A stretch of DNA of 64,000 bases. Source: a virus. Within the stretch, counting starts at the first letter, position 1. Each line of letters begins with the position of its first letter. Below are positions 31,760 to 41,475 of the stretch, piece after piece. The translations under genes and the position numbers were made by a program. The notes under the pieces were generated by a model. It made no database searches and was not told where the DNA came from. It saw only the letters and a program-made list of their open reading frames with translations. The stretch is from IMG/VR virus record IMGVR_UViG_3300031578_000002, positions 1 through 64,000 of that record; one strand, 5' to 3'.

Positions 31760-32281
31760 TTAACTCGTAGTAACTTTTGTTTCAATCGTACCATATCCAA
31801 CACCATGAGCATTTCTTGCAAATGCTCGATAAAAGGTGTTAGTTGAAGATGTTAATCCGCTAATAGTATTATTATAATTATATGGAAGTACTGGAACACT
31901 TGAACATATTGATACCTTGTTCATATGTGTTGGGTAATTTTCATATATTAAGTTAGTATTGGTTCCATATGCAGAAAACTGTGTATATAGTATACCATAT
32001 TCAATAATTTCTGTGTTACCATCATTATTTATGGTGTTATTTGGCACATAAACTGTTGATGCTGTTGCAAATTGTGCGTTACCAGTAATTAAAATCGGAT
32101 TTGAAAGCTCAATTGCTGCCGTCTGTCCTGTAAGTACATTACCGTAATATTCAACACCATCAACAATAAAATATGATCTATATCGATACTTTGCACTTGG
32201 AACTAAATCTGTTATAGTAAAATCGTATGAGTCATTTGTTAATGGTCCAATATTTAAAAAATTTGTTGTTGTCCAAGCCAT
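31760..32281 (-). CDS. predicted tail protein with fibronectin-III-like repeats (173 aa)
   Basis: Beta-rich. Segments such as LVPSAKYRYRSYFIVDGVEYYG and ISGLTSSTNTFYRAFARNAHGVGYG look like the last strands of fibronectin-III-like domains (GLxxxTxYxxRAxAxNxxG), so two such domains probably make up the chain. Similar repeats appear near the end of the 1439-aa gene just upstream. It is likely a host-contact or fibre accessory protein. Confidence 0.55.
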   Translation of the reverse strand: MAWTTTNFLNIGPLTNDSYDFTITDLVPSAKYRYRSYFIVDGVEYYGNVLTGQTAAIELSNPILITGNAQFATASTVYVPNNTINNDGNTEIIEYGILYTQFSAYGTNTNLIYENYPTHMNKVSICSSVPVLPYNYNNTISGLTSSTNTFYRAFARNAHGVGYGTIETKVTTS

Positions 32282-32309
32282 ATTAATTAATTATTAATTA
32301 TCTTCATTA

Positions 32310-35300
32310 TTATATCTCACTATAAATACTATGAGGTGTCCCAACAGCATAACTTCCAACAATATTTGTTATACTTGAGAGTGTTGCTGTAGCCATAGCC
32401 GATACTGCTGATGGATCAATACTATAAGCACAAGTATATAATTGTAATACATCACCATGATTAACTCTTATTGTTCCAAAACTTCCAGATTTAGTTACAG
32501 CTAACTTAGATGAGGCAATTCTTTGTGACCAACCAGAAATTGGTAAATCATTACACATAACATAAACGCAACCAATAGCAATTACTGGTAAATCTGTTTT
32601 GCCTTTACATAAATTATACGATATTTCGGCATAATACGAGTCACCAACTTGTGGTTGTGTAATTGTACCGGATTCAAACATATCAGTACTTGTTGTTGTA
32701 CATGATATAATACTTGTAATAACATTAGTTATTGGTGGAATACCACTTACTTGTGATAATGTAACATACTTAGGACTTCCAACAGTTGGTGTATATTTCA
32801 CGCAACCACTTCTTGCAGCACCAGTATTTTGTCCAATACTAATTGTTTGTACAATACCCGAAGGTGTTGGTGGATTTGGCGTTGCTGGTGTTAACCATGC
32901 AGTACTTGCAGAAGCTGTATAATAATTTGTTGTTTCACCGATAATTGTTACATTACAAGATGTTGCATTACTAGAAATACTACTAATTGTTTGTGGTGTT
33001 ACGTTAAATTCAGCAAGACTTCCAATGCATTCATATTGCATACCATACCAATTAATATCTTGATAACATTGAATTGCATAACCGCCCGTTCCAACCAATG
33101 TACTTGTTGTACTAGAAGTATTTTGTTTCGTTTTACCTGATGGTAATAATACCGGAGCTTCCGTTGGTATTGTTAAGCTCAATGTACATCCTGATGCAGA
33201 TAATAATGGTGTGCATACTACAGCAGCATATTGATATGTAGCTCCTTGTGTTAAGTTATTTATAGTAATTCTATATGTATTAGCGCATAAACCAATTGTT
33301 GTTAACGACTCCCATGTAGTATCAACGTCCTTTTTATATTTAATGCCATATTCAGTTATATTTGTACTTCCCGAAATATTATAACCTCCGGTATTTTCAA
33401 TATATCCCATATCAACCCCATTCGTACCGGCAGTACCAATTTTTGTATCTACATGCAATACAAACGCTGGCGGTGTTAATGTTTGTGTTATTTGAAATGT
33501 ACTACCATCGTCCCCCAAATATTGCAGCATTTCATTACCTCTTACATCTGTTGTTATTCCAGCATATAAATTTACACCCCTTTTATACGTAAATTTTTGT
33601 TTTGTGAACATACTATTACGAATCAATAATCCGCCCTTTTTAATTATAATTGTTGCAGATAACATCTGATCAATAAACCTTTGAAAAAATGCATTGTATT
33701 TACTTAAAAAGGGATATAGATTCTCAAACGTATAACCATTCGACTTTAATGTATCATTTACCGGTAATGTGCTTCTATTATAATACATTTCATATATTCT
33801 TAGGATGGTAGGATACCAACCGCCCTTAAAGTCAGTAATCGTTTTTCTATTTCTGGCGTTTATCATTTTTCTTTGAACCAACTCAAGAAATTCCAAAAAT
33901 GATAATTGACTGATATCACCAATTCCAAAAACATCTGAAACCACTGGGGTAAATGCGGCATTTCCGCCAACGAGGTAATAAACACTAATAACATTACCAT
34001 ATCTTAGTCCCTTGGGTAAGAAAATCTCATAAGGATTCATTGTATTAATGCTATAGTCTTTATATGGTTCCAATGCAATACCATCAATTAATAATTTAAT
34101 TTCGCTTGCATCATTAGCCTTATAATTAAGTTTATATACATATTTATTTGCACTATTATTAAAATATATTTTACTGTTATTAAAACTATCGATTCTAATT
34201 ACTTCACTTCTTGCATTAATATCATCACTACCGTCAACTTGAACATAAGCAACCTGTACTTCGGGATTATCGACAAGAAATGCAATGACATCAGGATTTT
34301 GTAAAATAATTTGACTTGATCCTGTTGTATTATTTGGATCAACGATATAATCTGCGGTAAATTGTGGTGTTCCTTTAGTAAGTGCAATACCATTAATTGT
34401 AACCTGCACATCACCACGTGGCATTGTTGGTAATGGAATTATTGTCCCAGCTAAATTTACTTTAACTCTTGAAACAACATATTGCACACTAACACCAGTA
34501 ACCGGTCGAGTATTTCCTGAATATATAAATGTTGCTTGAATAACGTCTCTTCTATTACCTGAATTAATTGCGTAATTACCATTTAGTATTGTAAATGAGT
34601 TACCAGTTATGTCATAATCAGCATTTGTCGTAACACCTGATGTGGTACCTGTTTTAGGTGCATTTAATAAAATACCATTATAACGAACTTCTAAATCACC
34701 TTGTGTTTTATCATAAGGCGTCGGTAATTGAAATGTGTTTTGAGTTCCGGTATAACTTAATGAAATATTTACATATGAAAATGGTAGTGTATACCCGCTA
34801 TTATTCGCAGGAAAATCAATGTTCTTAATATAGTCAAATACATCATATTCGATTCCACGTGCAGTATCTAAAGCAATATCAACTGCTTTGGTGTTAAGTA
34901 CTAATCTACTATCCTCCTGATAATATCTTGGCGTCGTGCTATGAATTCTTGTTGTCGCACCAGTCTGTACCCATGATTTTTTATTATCAACGGTCTGCAT
35001 TAAATTAAATCCTGCCATTCTAAAGGCATCAAAATATCGTTCGCCACCATCGGTATCGCCAGAAATTTGAAAGTAAAATGTATTTGTTTCTAATGGTGCG
35101 ATAGGATACCCACTAGTATCATAAGGTAATGAGTTTGTTGGAAAATCTTGTTGTGCCACCTGTACAGTATTGGGGTTTATTTTTCCCTCTACTGTGTATA
35201 CATATTCGGTAATATTAATGAAAGGTTCGGGAATCCCAATTAATAAAAACATTGACTTTATTGTTTCACGAGTTCCTTTAGATTTCCAGAAGTAACTTGT

Positions 35301-36629
35301 ATTATTTAAAATTCTTCTCCAAAGTTCAACATCAATTTCAGCAGGAAGTAGATCAACATTTAAGCTTCTTTCAGTATCATCAATTGATAGAAAACTATTA
35401 ACCAATTCATTTTCATTAACCAATGAAAAATAATCCCAGCCAAACGTTTTTGATAAATTCTTTATTAATTGATCGGGTATGTTATTTAATTTATCATATG
35501 TGACCTTATTAATAAAAACTAATGAATCAACAAATTCTTTTATTTGATCGAACTCTTTACCATATATTCTTAAAAGTTTAGCTACCTTTCCGTCTTCGGT
35601 AAGATCATACGTTTTAAGTGACGATGGTGTTAAAAATCTAGCAATCAAATCTGTTTTAATTTTATCAAATTTTGCTCCAATTGTTAAAACAATTTGTAAA
35701 AACCTTTGATAAATTGGTGTGTCAATATCAATATTATATCCATCTCCTGTTGGCCAAACATTTATTGTGTTTGAATATATTATTGTGCCATTATCAAGTA
35801 AGGTTGGCGTTTTTAATGTAAATTTAAATCCATTTGCTTCATCCCTCTCAGAAACGATATATGCTTCATATGGATTTAATAGTGCTCGAAATTCTTCAAA
35901 TTTAACGTTATTTGGTTTAATGTGAAAGCTAACTGCGCCAGTAACACCTGTGGTAATCGGTGCAAACGGGTTTCCAATGGTTTGAATTTTTAACGTATTT
36001 CTGGCCAAATAATCACTGCTATTTACAGTATTGCCAGTAAACCCAATAATTGCATATGATGTATTAGATACACTTGTTGTTGAAATAACATACTCACCAT
36101 AGGAGTCATTTATGTTTTTTAATTCAACATCGTCAGGTATTGAAGTGTTTCCATTATTATAAACCAAACCAAATGTATTGGTAATAGCGATTATTGGGAC
36201 GTAAAATGTTGAAATATTTGTTATTGAATCATATGTCAAGCCTGAGTAAGTTAAACCCTTTTGTGAATCAACAAATAAACTTCCCGGATATGCTAAAATT
36301 ATATTTTGTATTGAAACTCTTAAAAATTCATATGCCGAGCCAAATTTTACAAAGGTGTTTAGATCGGATTTATCAAAATTTAAAACAGCATTTGTTGAGT
36401 AATTATCTAAAATTTGTGATTGTACATTAGAAACATTCATAGTATCTAATGTAACGGGACGGACAAAACTGCTTAAAGTATTAGTAAAATCAATTGTTTC
36501 TTTACCATCAAAATTAGATGTAACATAAAATGAACCAAATGAAAATATTGTTTTTGATGGAAAATCATCAAAATTTGTTCCATTTAAATTTTGATCAAGG
36601 TTTGGATTAATTACTTTAACTTTTGCCAC
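32310..36629 (-). CDS. large baseplate/tail protein with BACON-like and fibronectin-like adhesin end (1439 aa)
   Basis: GTG start at 36629; a late-type motif lies 14 nt upstream. The N-terminal two thirds contain helical blocks typical of tail-assembly proteins (TYDLTEDGKVAKLLRIYGKEFDQ, ELWRRILNNTSYFWKSKGT, RETIKSMFLLIGIPEPF), resembling the P2 gpI-type connector between baseplate and fibres. From about 1090 the chain turns into beta repeats: fibronectin-like segments (YQYAAVVCT) and a BACON-like domain (about 1240-1330; YYTASASTAWLTPATP, GCVKYTP). BACON domains of Bacteroidota are thought to bind glycans or mucin. It is probably an adhesin-bearing tail component. Confidence 0.65.
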   Translation of the reverse strand: MAKVKVINPNLDQNLNGTNFDDFPSKTIFSFGSFYVTSNFDGKETIDFTNTLSSFVRPVTLDTMNVSNVQSQILDNYSTNAVLNFDKSDLNTFVKFGSAYEFLRVSIQNIILAYPGSLFVDSQKGLTYSGLTYDSITNISTFYVPIIAITNTFGLVYNNGNTSIPDDVELKNINDSYGEYVISTTSVSNTSYAIIGFTGNTVNSSDYLARNTLKIQTIGNPFAPITTGVTGAVSFHIKPNNVKFEEFRALLNPYEAYIVSERDEANGFKFTLKTPTLLDNGTIIYSNTINVWPTGDGYNIDIDTPIYQRFLQIVLTIGAKFDKIKTDLIARFLTPSSLKTYDLTEDGKVAKLLRIYGKEFDQIKEFVDSLVFINKVTYDKLNNIPDQLIKNLSKTFGWDYFSLVNENELVNSFLSIDDTERSLNVDLLPAEIDVELWRRILNNTSYFWKSKGTRETIKSMFLLIGIPEPFINITEYVYTVEGKINPNTVQVAQQDFPTNSLPYDTSGYPIAPLETNTFYFQISGDTDGGERYFDAFRMAGFNLMQTVDNKKSWVQTGATTRIHSTTPRYYQEDSRLVLNTKAVDIALDTARGIEYDVFDYIKNIDFPANNSGYTLPFSYVNISLSYTGTQNTFQLPTPYDKTQGDLEVRYNGILLNAPKTGTTSGVTTNADYDITGNSFTILNGNYAINSGNRRDVIQATFIYSGNTRPVTGVSVQYVVSRVKVNLAGTIIPLPTMPRGDVQVTINGIALTKGTPQFTADYIVDPNNTTGSSQIILQNPDVIAFLVDNPEVQVAYVQVDGSDDINARSEVIRIDSFNNSKIYFNNSANKYVYKLNYKANDASEIKLLIDGIALEPYKDYSINTMNPYEIFLPKGLRYGNVISVYYLVGGNAAFTPVVSDVFGIGDISQLSFLEFLELVQRKMINARNRKTITDFKGGWYPTILRIYEMYYNRSTLPVNDTLKSNGYTFENLYPFLSKYNAFFQRFIDQMLSATIIIKKGGLLIRNSMFTKQKFTYKRGVNLYAGITTDVRGNEMLQYLGDDGSTFQITQTLTPPAFVLHVDTKIGTAGTNGVDMGYIENTGGYNISGSTNITEYGIKYKKDVDTTWESLTTIGLCANTYRITINNLTQGATYQYAAVVCTPLLSASGCTLSLTIPTEAPVLLPSGKTKQNTSSTTSTLVGTGGYAIQCYQDINWYGMQYECIGSLAEFNVTPQTISSISSNATSCNVTIIGETTNYYTASASTAWLTPATPNPPTPSGIVQTISIGQNTGAARSGCVKYTPTVGSPKYVTLSQVSGIPPITNVITSIISCTTTSTDMFESGTITQPQVGDSYYAEISYNLCKGKTDLPVIAIGCVYVMCNDLPISGWSQRIASSKLAVTKSGSFGTIRVNHGDVLQLYTCAYSIDPSAVSAMATATLSSITNIVGSYAVGTPHSIYSEI
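32320..32329 (-). promoter_or_regulatory. late-type promoter motif within the end of the 1439-aa gene
   Basis: GTATTTATAG followed by TGAGATATAATAAT, 38 nt before the ATG at 32281; it lies inside the last codons of the upstream gene. Confidence 0.5.
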
Positions 36630-36643
36630 AATTTTTTATTTTA

Positions 36644-36653
36644 TTATAAATAC
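36644..36653 (-). promoter_or_regulatory. late-type promoter motif before the large tail gene
   Basis: GTATTTATAATAAAAT on the minus strand, an exact consensus copy, 14 nt before the GTG start at 36629. Confidence 0.65.
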
Positions 36654-36657
36654 AATA

Positions 36658-36690
36658 AAAAAAAATCCCAATCTTATTTATTGGAGTCTT
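36658..36690 (-). terminator. weak hairpin terminator after the 300-aa structural gene
   Basis: Core stem CCAAT/ATTGG extended by wobble pairs, then T9 on the minus strand, 15-45 nt beyond the stop at 36703 and just before the late motif at 36644. Confidence 0.6.
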
Positions 36691-36702
36691 TTTACAGCCA
36701 AT

Positions 36703-37605
36703 TTAAATTCCGCTAATAACACTATCAAAATTTTGTGTTGTATCTATATTTGTTCTTCTTTCCTTGACCTCACTTAATGGCACGTTTCCTACATCGTCTT
36801 TTATTTCAAAAATATTAAACTGTCTTGTTATTACCCTATTATTATCATAATACGTTAAAATACCATTATTAACATCTTTAACTTGTTCACCGCCAACCAA
36901 ATCAGATAATGTATCGATAGTGTTTTGTACAAGGCTAACCTCAATAACTACAGGAGTAAAAAATGTGTTCGATATAATTATTGTTTGGTTTGAAATGCCA
37001 ATAAATGGTGAAACGTTTGGTTTAACATCTGACGAACTACTTGGTGTTAATTGTAAGAATAATAATGTACCAGTATCATCAAATTTATATCTTATAGCTT
37101 TTTGCGATGTATTTCCAATATTCTCACTAACAGGTACGACCTTATTTGATGTTACAACATAACGAACAACATTTCTTATTTTATTATTTGTAGTCATGTC
37201 AACATATTCAATTCTATATCCCTGAAGTGCGTTATTTGCTCTTAATCCCTCACTTAACATGTTACTATCAATAACAATTCCTTTAACGTTTGGTAATGAT
37301 GATAATACACTACAATCATTAATTATTGTTACAATTCTTTTGGGTTTAATATATATTGTATATATTCCCAATTGATTAAATACTGTAGCTGGTAATCTTA
37401 AGTTATATAAGCCCTCAAGTAGATTTTCATTCCCAACAATTTGTTCGTCAGTTGGTAAATAATTATATGTTATTAATTGTGTAGCATCTAGTGAATAAAT
37501 GGTATCAGATATTACTTCCCTATTTGAGGTAAAATTATAATAAATGTCAATATCATCAACACTTACATCAGATGGTCGAATCGATCCAAAAACTCCAACA
37601 CCCAT
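36703..37605 (-). CDS. predicted baseplate-region structural protein (300 aa)
   Basis: Beta-rich with no enzyme motif (GSIRPSDVSVDDIDIYYNFT near the start, RRTNIDTTQNFDSVISGI at the end). Gene order among gp6-like, gp25-like and fibre-type genes places it in the baseplate or tail tube assembly. The family is not recognised by name. Confidence 0.55.
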   Translation of the reverse strand: MGVGVFGSIRPSDVSVDDIDIYYNFTSNREVISDTIYSLDATQLITYNYLPTDEQIVGNENLLEGLYNLRLPATVFNQLGIYTIYIKPKRIVTIINDCSVLSSLPNVKGIVIDSNMLSEGLRANNALQGYRIEYVDMTTNNKIRNVVRYVVTSNKVVPVSENIGNTSQKAIRYKFDDTGTLLFLQLTPSSSSDVKPNVSPFIGISNQTIIISNTFFTPVVIEVSLVQNTIDTLSDLVGGEQVKDVNNGILTYYDNNRVITRQFNIFEIKDDVGNVPLSEVKERRTNIDTTQNFDSVISGI

Positions 37606-37637
37606 ATTAATACATTTTAAAGTTTTTCATATTATTC

Positions 37638-38066
37638 CTAAACATTTTTTATGACGTTAAAATATTTTCCTCCAACATACGTATTTAAATCAACAAAGCT
37701 TTTAACAAATTCTAGCTTGTAATTTAAGTCAAATGCTGTTAATATTTGTCTGTCTATAAATACATCATCATTAATTTTTGTATTGCTAACAACGTTTTCC
37801 TTATTTGGGTCTTTATAAATAAAGTTATTTGTCATTTCAGTATCTTGTTGCTCGTATTGAAATATTGTTAATGACTCAATTACATTATCAATGTATTTAA
37901 TACCACCAATATAATAGGTGATTGTTATGCCAGATATTGACGTATCAAAATCAACACCGTCCGTTGTAAATGACCCATTTCCAAAATATTGCTCACTAAA
38001 AACATTGGTGATTTTATATTTTTTTAATTCGTTTAGTCTACTATTTTCAGTCGTTCCTGTTATCAT
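37638..38066 (-). CDS. predicted baseplate-region protein (142 aa)
   Basis: Begins TGTTENSRLNELKKYKITNVFSEQYFG, then beta-rich; no family recognised. It overlaps the upstream glycosyltransferase by 4 nt (ATGA), so both are translated from one message. Confidence 0.55.
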   Translation of the reverse strand: MITGTTENSRLNELKKYKITNVFSEQYFGNGSFTTDGVDFDTSISGITITYYIGGIKYIDNVIESLTIFQYEQQDTEMTNNFIYKDPNKENVVSNTKINDDVFIDRQILTAFDLNYKLEFVKSFVDLNTYVGGKYFNVIKNV

Positions 38067-38905
38067 CTTTTTATTGCCTCATAATATTCTACTAATGAAT
38101 AATGTTCTGGAAACATTTTTTTTATTTTTTCTTTTACCAAATTAACATATTTTAATTCATATTTAGTATTAAACCATAAATGTGTATATTTTTTATTGTT
38201 TGCAACAAAATTATTTCCATGCCGTAAAATTTCATCATAAGGTAAAACATCAAACACTTTTAAATTTTTTTTTAATATCAAATAATAAAATGTTAACTCT
38301 TCAAGTATCATACTAATTACATTTGCATTTATTAATTGATTATTCTCATAGCCATATGTCATTTTTTTTACCATTTCAATATATTCACTCCTATATTCAT
38401 TTCTAATTCCAACAGTACCACAACTAGTACACCTACCATCATAAATATCTGGATTTATTATGCTATTTTTAATTAAGAATTCTTTATTGCTTGACGTAAA
38501 ATCACTAATAAAATTATGCTCTTTTGGTAAGATGTCTTGAACAATTACATCAAAACTATTTTCATGATAAAATTTGTTGAAAACGTCATCAAAAACAAAA
38601 ACATCGGAATCAACATGAATTACATCATCATCAGTTTGGGCGATACTATCAACCTTATATAGATTCCAGCAATTAAATTTATTTTTATTTTCAATAATTT
38701 TTATTTCATCATATGGTATATATTTTATCATACTTTCATACGCCTTTTGATTACAAAACATTGTTACGTGTCCATAAAATTTTTTTAATGTTAAAAAACT
38801 TAACAAAAAACTATAAAAACTTAAATAAATTTTATTTCTATCAACACTATTATTTAAATAACTGCTGCCTTCATCATATTCAGCAAATGATTGTATTATT
38901 TTCAT
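38063..38905 (-). CDS. predicted glycosyltransferase (GT-A-like, DxD motif)
   Basis: 280 aa. The N-terminal half alternates strands and helices (LKKFYGHVTMFCNQKAYE), then DDDVIHVDSDVFVFDD supplies the DxD metal/nucleotide-sugar motif at about 96-104. CTSCGTVGIRN and LINANVISMI match acceptor-site loops of small GT-A enzymes that sit beside capsular or virion genes. It lies inside the baseplate cluster and overlaps its neighbour, so it may modify virion proteins or host surface glycans. Specificity is unknown. Confidence 0.65.
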   Translation of the reverse strand: MKIIQSFAEYDEGSSYLNNSVDRNKIYLSFYSFLLSFLTLKKFYGHVTMFCNQKAYESMIKYIPYDEIKIIENKNKFNCWNLYKVDSIAQTDDDVIHVDSDVFVFDDVFNKFYHENSFDVIVQDILPKEHNFISDFTSSNKEFLIKNSIINPDIYDGRCTSCGTVGIRNEYRSEYIEMVKKMTYGYENNQLINANVISMILEELTFYYLILKKNLKVFDVLPYDEILRHGNNFVANNKKYTHLWFNTKYELKYVNLVKEKIKKMFPEHYSLVEYYEAIKR

Positions 38906-38914
38906 AAAAATCTT

Positions 38915-39148
38915 TTAATATAAATTACCTAATCCAAGTGGTATTGCATCATTGCCATAATAACCATAATAATATATTTGCTCAACATATACATCTAAAA
39001 AGCCTATTTCATGAGTGTCTTGGGTTAGACAAAACTTAATATAATATTCTTTTGTTAAATCGGGAATTATAACACAACAATTCTCAGTACACCCTGTTGT
39101 TGTACCAGTTGTTATTGCTTGAAAAATTGTTTTTTTTATAATTTCCAT
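38915..39148 (-). CDS. small baseplate-region protein (77 aa)
   Basis: Short beta-rich protein with a Cys pair (TGCTENCCVIIP) and VYVEQIYYYG. Its ATG shares a base with the stop of the gp6/J-like gene, so translation is coupled. No family recognised. Confidence 0.5.
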   Translation of the reverse strand: MEIIKKTIFQAITTGTTTGCTENCCVIIPDLTKEYYIKFCLTQDTHEIGFLDVYVEQIYYYGYYGNDAIPLGLGNLY

Positions 39149-40983
39149 TAGTTGGTCTTCTTTCTTAACAATACTTTTATATCCTTTTCAGGAAATTTTA
39201 TTTCAAACATCGAATCATTATTTGAATATATTGTGTTATTTGTAAGTACAATCTGACCCGTCGTTGCATTTGAAATTGTTTGCGATATCATATTGTTTGA
39301 ATATACATCGCCAACCTTATTATATGCGGTGATGTCAATAACATTAATTACTCCATTCACTTGAAGGATTTCTGTTTGCAATCTACCTAAAAACACATCT
39401 TCATTCATTTCATGACTATTAATATCGAAATAGTTTTTAACCACAGTAATTACGCTATTAGCAATTTGATTATCTGTTATATTTTCAACATATATATCAA
39501 TATCAAAAGCTAAATTATAAATTCTGCCATCTCTAATTTCAATATAATCATTAATCATTCGATATTGTGATAAATATTCAGCAATATTTTCTTTTAATAG
39601 AGAATTACTAGTGTTAGCCAATTTTCCATCAGAGCCAATATCAAGTATTGAAATCATTACTTTATTGTTTAGTTTGAACGCATTCGCACGAAAAGGTGAC
39701 CCGAACTTACCCGGCATTTTATATACCTGTAATATATAATCAGTTAATGTCACATCTCTAAATTGACTTGAAAAATTATATTTAATTAATTGTCTAATTT
39801 GTTCAATACCTAGTCCATCATTACCACCAATCGCTGGTATTGGATTTGTAACCTTAAAACTTCTTTGAACTGCCTGATTAAAATTTTGTTGTGAGCCATT
39901 AACACTAAGCTTATATGATCCTAGTTTAGTTAACACATCAGCACCAATATTTGAGCTGCTACCACCACCGGTACGATAACTAATAAACAGTGTATGATTT
40001 GCTTTTAATTTTTCACCTAATGCAGTATTATTTAAAAAATTCTCTAGGAAATAACGATTACTAACACCTTCTTTAAGAAAACCACTTTGAAAGGCATTAA
40101 TATCTGAATCACCAGACCCAAAAGTTAATTTGCAATATCCTTTTGGTGTGAACTCTTTAATAAATTTTTTCGTAATATCTATCCATATCGCAGATTTTAA
40201 TCCCTGTGTATTTGTATTTTGTGCTGAACTAGATGTGTTTTCAACAAAAATTCTTTGTTGAGCTAGATAATCTACTTCATAAAATCTGTCATTATCGGTA
40301 AATTCGGGCGTAACTGCATAATTAGTGCCTTCCATTAAATATACTCCCTCAATTTCAATTACATCTGGATCAGGTAATGTAATTGAGAAGAAAGGGATTA
40401 CATCCGCAGCATTAATAATCCTCTTAAATATGCTTGTACTGCCGTTTAATACTACCTCTCTTTTTGTTACAGTATAACTTACCTCAATACCATTAGCATC
40501 TAAATTCGGTATCAATTTTCGATTAGGATCACCCAAATTACTATTTGGCGAACTCCAATCAATACTATTTTGTGTCTCAAAAATTTTTCCTCCGCCAACG
40601 ATTTGTGCACCAGCATCTAATACCGGATAATATGATGGATCGGGCTTATTACCTAAAACAGGTACTATTACCGTAAAATCAACCACAGTAACCGAAGGTC
40701 TTCTTGCGGGAATATTAAATCCCATATTTTTTGCAATATTTAATATCGATGATTTAACTTGGGCATATTCTAATTGCGTTTCTTGAAATACTCTATCAGT
40801 ATTGATCGCAATATTATTAGTAACCCCCGCATTAATATCAATCAACATTGCCCCAACTGTTGAATCAGTAAAATCATTTAATACTTCTGGATATGCTTGC
40901 TTTATATATGCAACTAAGTCTTGTCTTATTTCTCCGAAAGTTCTACTTCCATACTGAATTATATTTGTTATATTTGTTGTCAT
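39148..40983 (-). CDS. baseplate wedge protein (gp6/baseplate-J-like, 611 aa)
   Basis: Starts SRTFGEIRQDLVAYIKQAYPEV, then DSTVGAMLIDINAGVTNNIAINTDRVFQE, the N-terminal helical pattern of gp6/J-family wedge proteins. The body is beta-rich, with the C-terminal helical part YFDINSHEMNEDVFLGRLQTEI and VNGVINVIDI characteristic of J-like proteins. In T4 gp6 forms the ring that connects wedges and triggers sheath contraction. It follows the gp25-like gene, as in many contractile tails. Confidence 0.85.
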   Translation of the reverse strand: MTTNITNIIQYGSRTFGEIRQDLVAYIKQAYPEVLNDFTDSTVGAMLIDINAGVTNNIAINTDRVFQETQLEYAQVKSSILNIAKNMGFNIPARRPSVTVVDFTVIVPVLGNKPDPSYYPVLDAGAQIVGGGKIFETQNSIDWSSPNSNLGDPNRKLIPNLDANGIEVSYTVTKREVVLNGSTSIFKRIINAADVIPFFSITLPDPDVIEIEGVYLMEGTNYAVTPEFTDNDRFYEVDYLAQQRIFVENTSSSAQNTNTQGLKSAIWIDITKKFIKEFTPKGYCKLTFGSGDSDINAFQSGFLKEGVSNRYFLENFLNNTALGEKLKANHTLFISYRTGGGSSSNIGADVLTKLGSYKLSVNGSQQNFNQAVQRSFKVTNPIPAIGGNDGLGIEQIRQLIKYNFSSQFRDVTLTDYILQVYKMPGKFGSPFRANAFKLNNKVMISILDIGSDGKLANTSNSLLKENIAEYLSQYRMINDYIEIRDGRIYNLAFDIDIYVENITDNQIANSVITVVKNYFDINSHEMNEDVFLGRLQTEILQVNGVINVIDITAYNKVGDVYSNNMISQTISNATTGQIVLTNNTIYSNNDSMFEIKFPEKDIKVLLRKKTN

Positions 40984-40993
40984 AATTTTCTAT

Positions 40994-41392
40994 TTAAAAA
41001 TTTAAATTAATTTCATTTTGTTCATTTAAATATCCTTCAGAATATGTGAATTTAATATTAACATTTAATTGATTATCAGATATTTGATTTCCCATTTCAT
41101 CAAAATTCCAATTAAATGTAACAGAATTGATTTTAAGCTCAGGAATATATTTTAATACGGTATTCTTTATTTCTTCTTCGACTTGATTAGATGTTAGATT
41201 ATCATTTGGTTCGAAAATATATTTTAATAGATTTGTACCATAGTCTGGCTCATAATATCTTTCACCAATTTGCGTTACTAATAATAACAATAAACTTGAT
41301 GAATATGAATCTTTAGTTATTTGATTCATTAAAAAGAAACCATTTGTTGAGTTATCATCTTTAAATGGATAATTGATAGTTTGTGAAGCCAT
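40994..41392 (-). CDS. gp25-like baseplate wedge protein (132 aa)
   Basis: The Met at 41392 is chosen because a late-type motif lies 15 nt upstream and earlier frame positions fall in it. Contains ITKDSYSSSLLLLLVTQIGERYYEPDYGTNLLKYIFEPND, the GxRxxxPxxGxxLxxxIFEP signature of gp25/gpW-type proteins, and ends in VNIKFTYS. These proteins sit at the baseplate-sheath junction and start sheath assembly. First gene of the baseplate operon. Confidence 0.85.
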   Translation of the reverse strand: MASQTINYPFKDDNSTNGFFLMNQITKDSYSSSLLLLLVTQIGERYYEPDYGTNLLKYIFEPNDNLTSNQVEEEIKNTVLKYIPELKINSVTFNWNFDEMGNQISDNQLNVNIKFTYSEGYLNEQNEINLNF

Positions 41393-41406
41393 TGTGATTA
41401 ATTTTA

Positions 41407-41416
41407 ATATAAATAC
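41407..41416 (-). promoter_or_regulatory. late-type promoter motif for the baseplate operon
   Basis: GTATTTATATTAAAATTA on the minus strand, 15 nt before the ATG at 41392. Confidence 0.6.
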
Positions 41417-41421
41417 TAATA

Positions 41422-41451
41422 AACAAAAAAATCCTAACAACTTGTTAGGAT
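41422..41451 (-). terminator. hairpin terminator after the 154-aa gene
   Basis: Stem ATCCTAAC/GTTAGGAT with a 5-nt loop and T-rich tract on the minus strand, between the stop at 41476 and the promoter at 41407. Confidence 0.8.
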
Positions 41452-41475
41452 TTCATTTAAATGTAATTATATCAG

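Noticed and set aside
32310-36629. Diversity-generating retroelement target in the adhesin end
   Set aside because: No reverse transcriptase and no template repeat were seen in the window.
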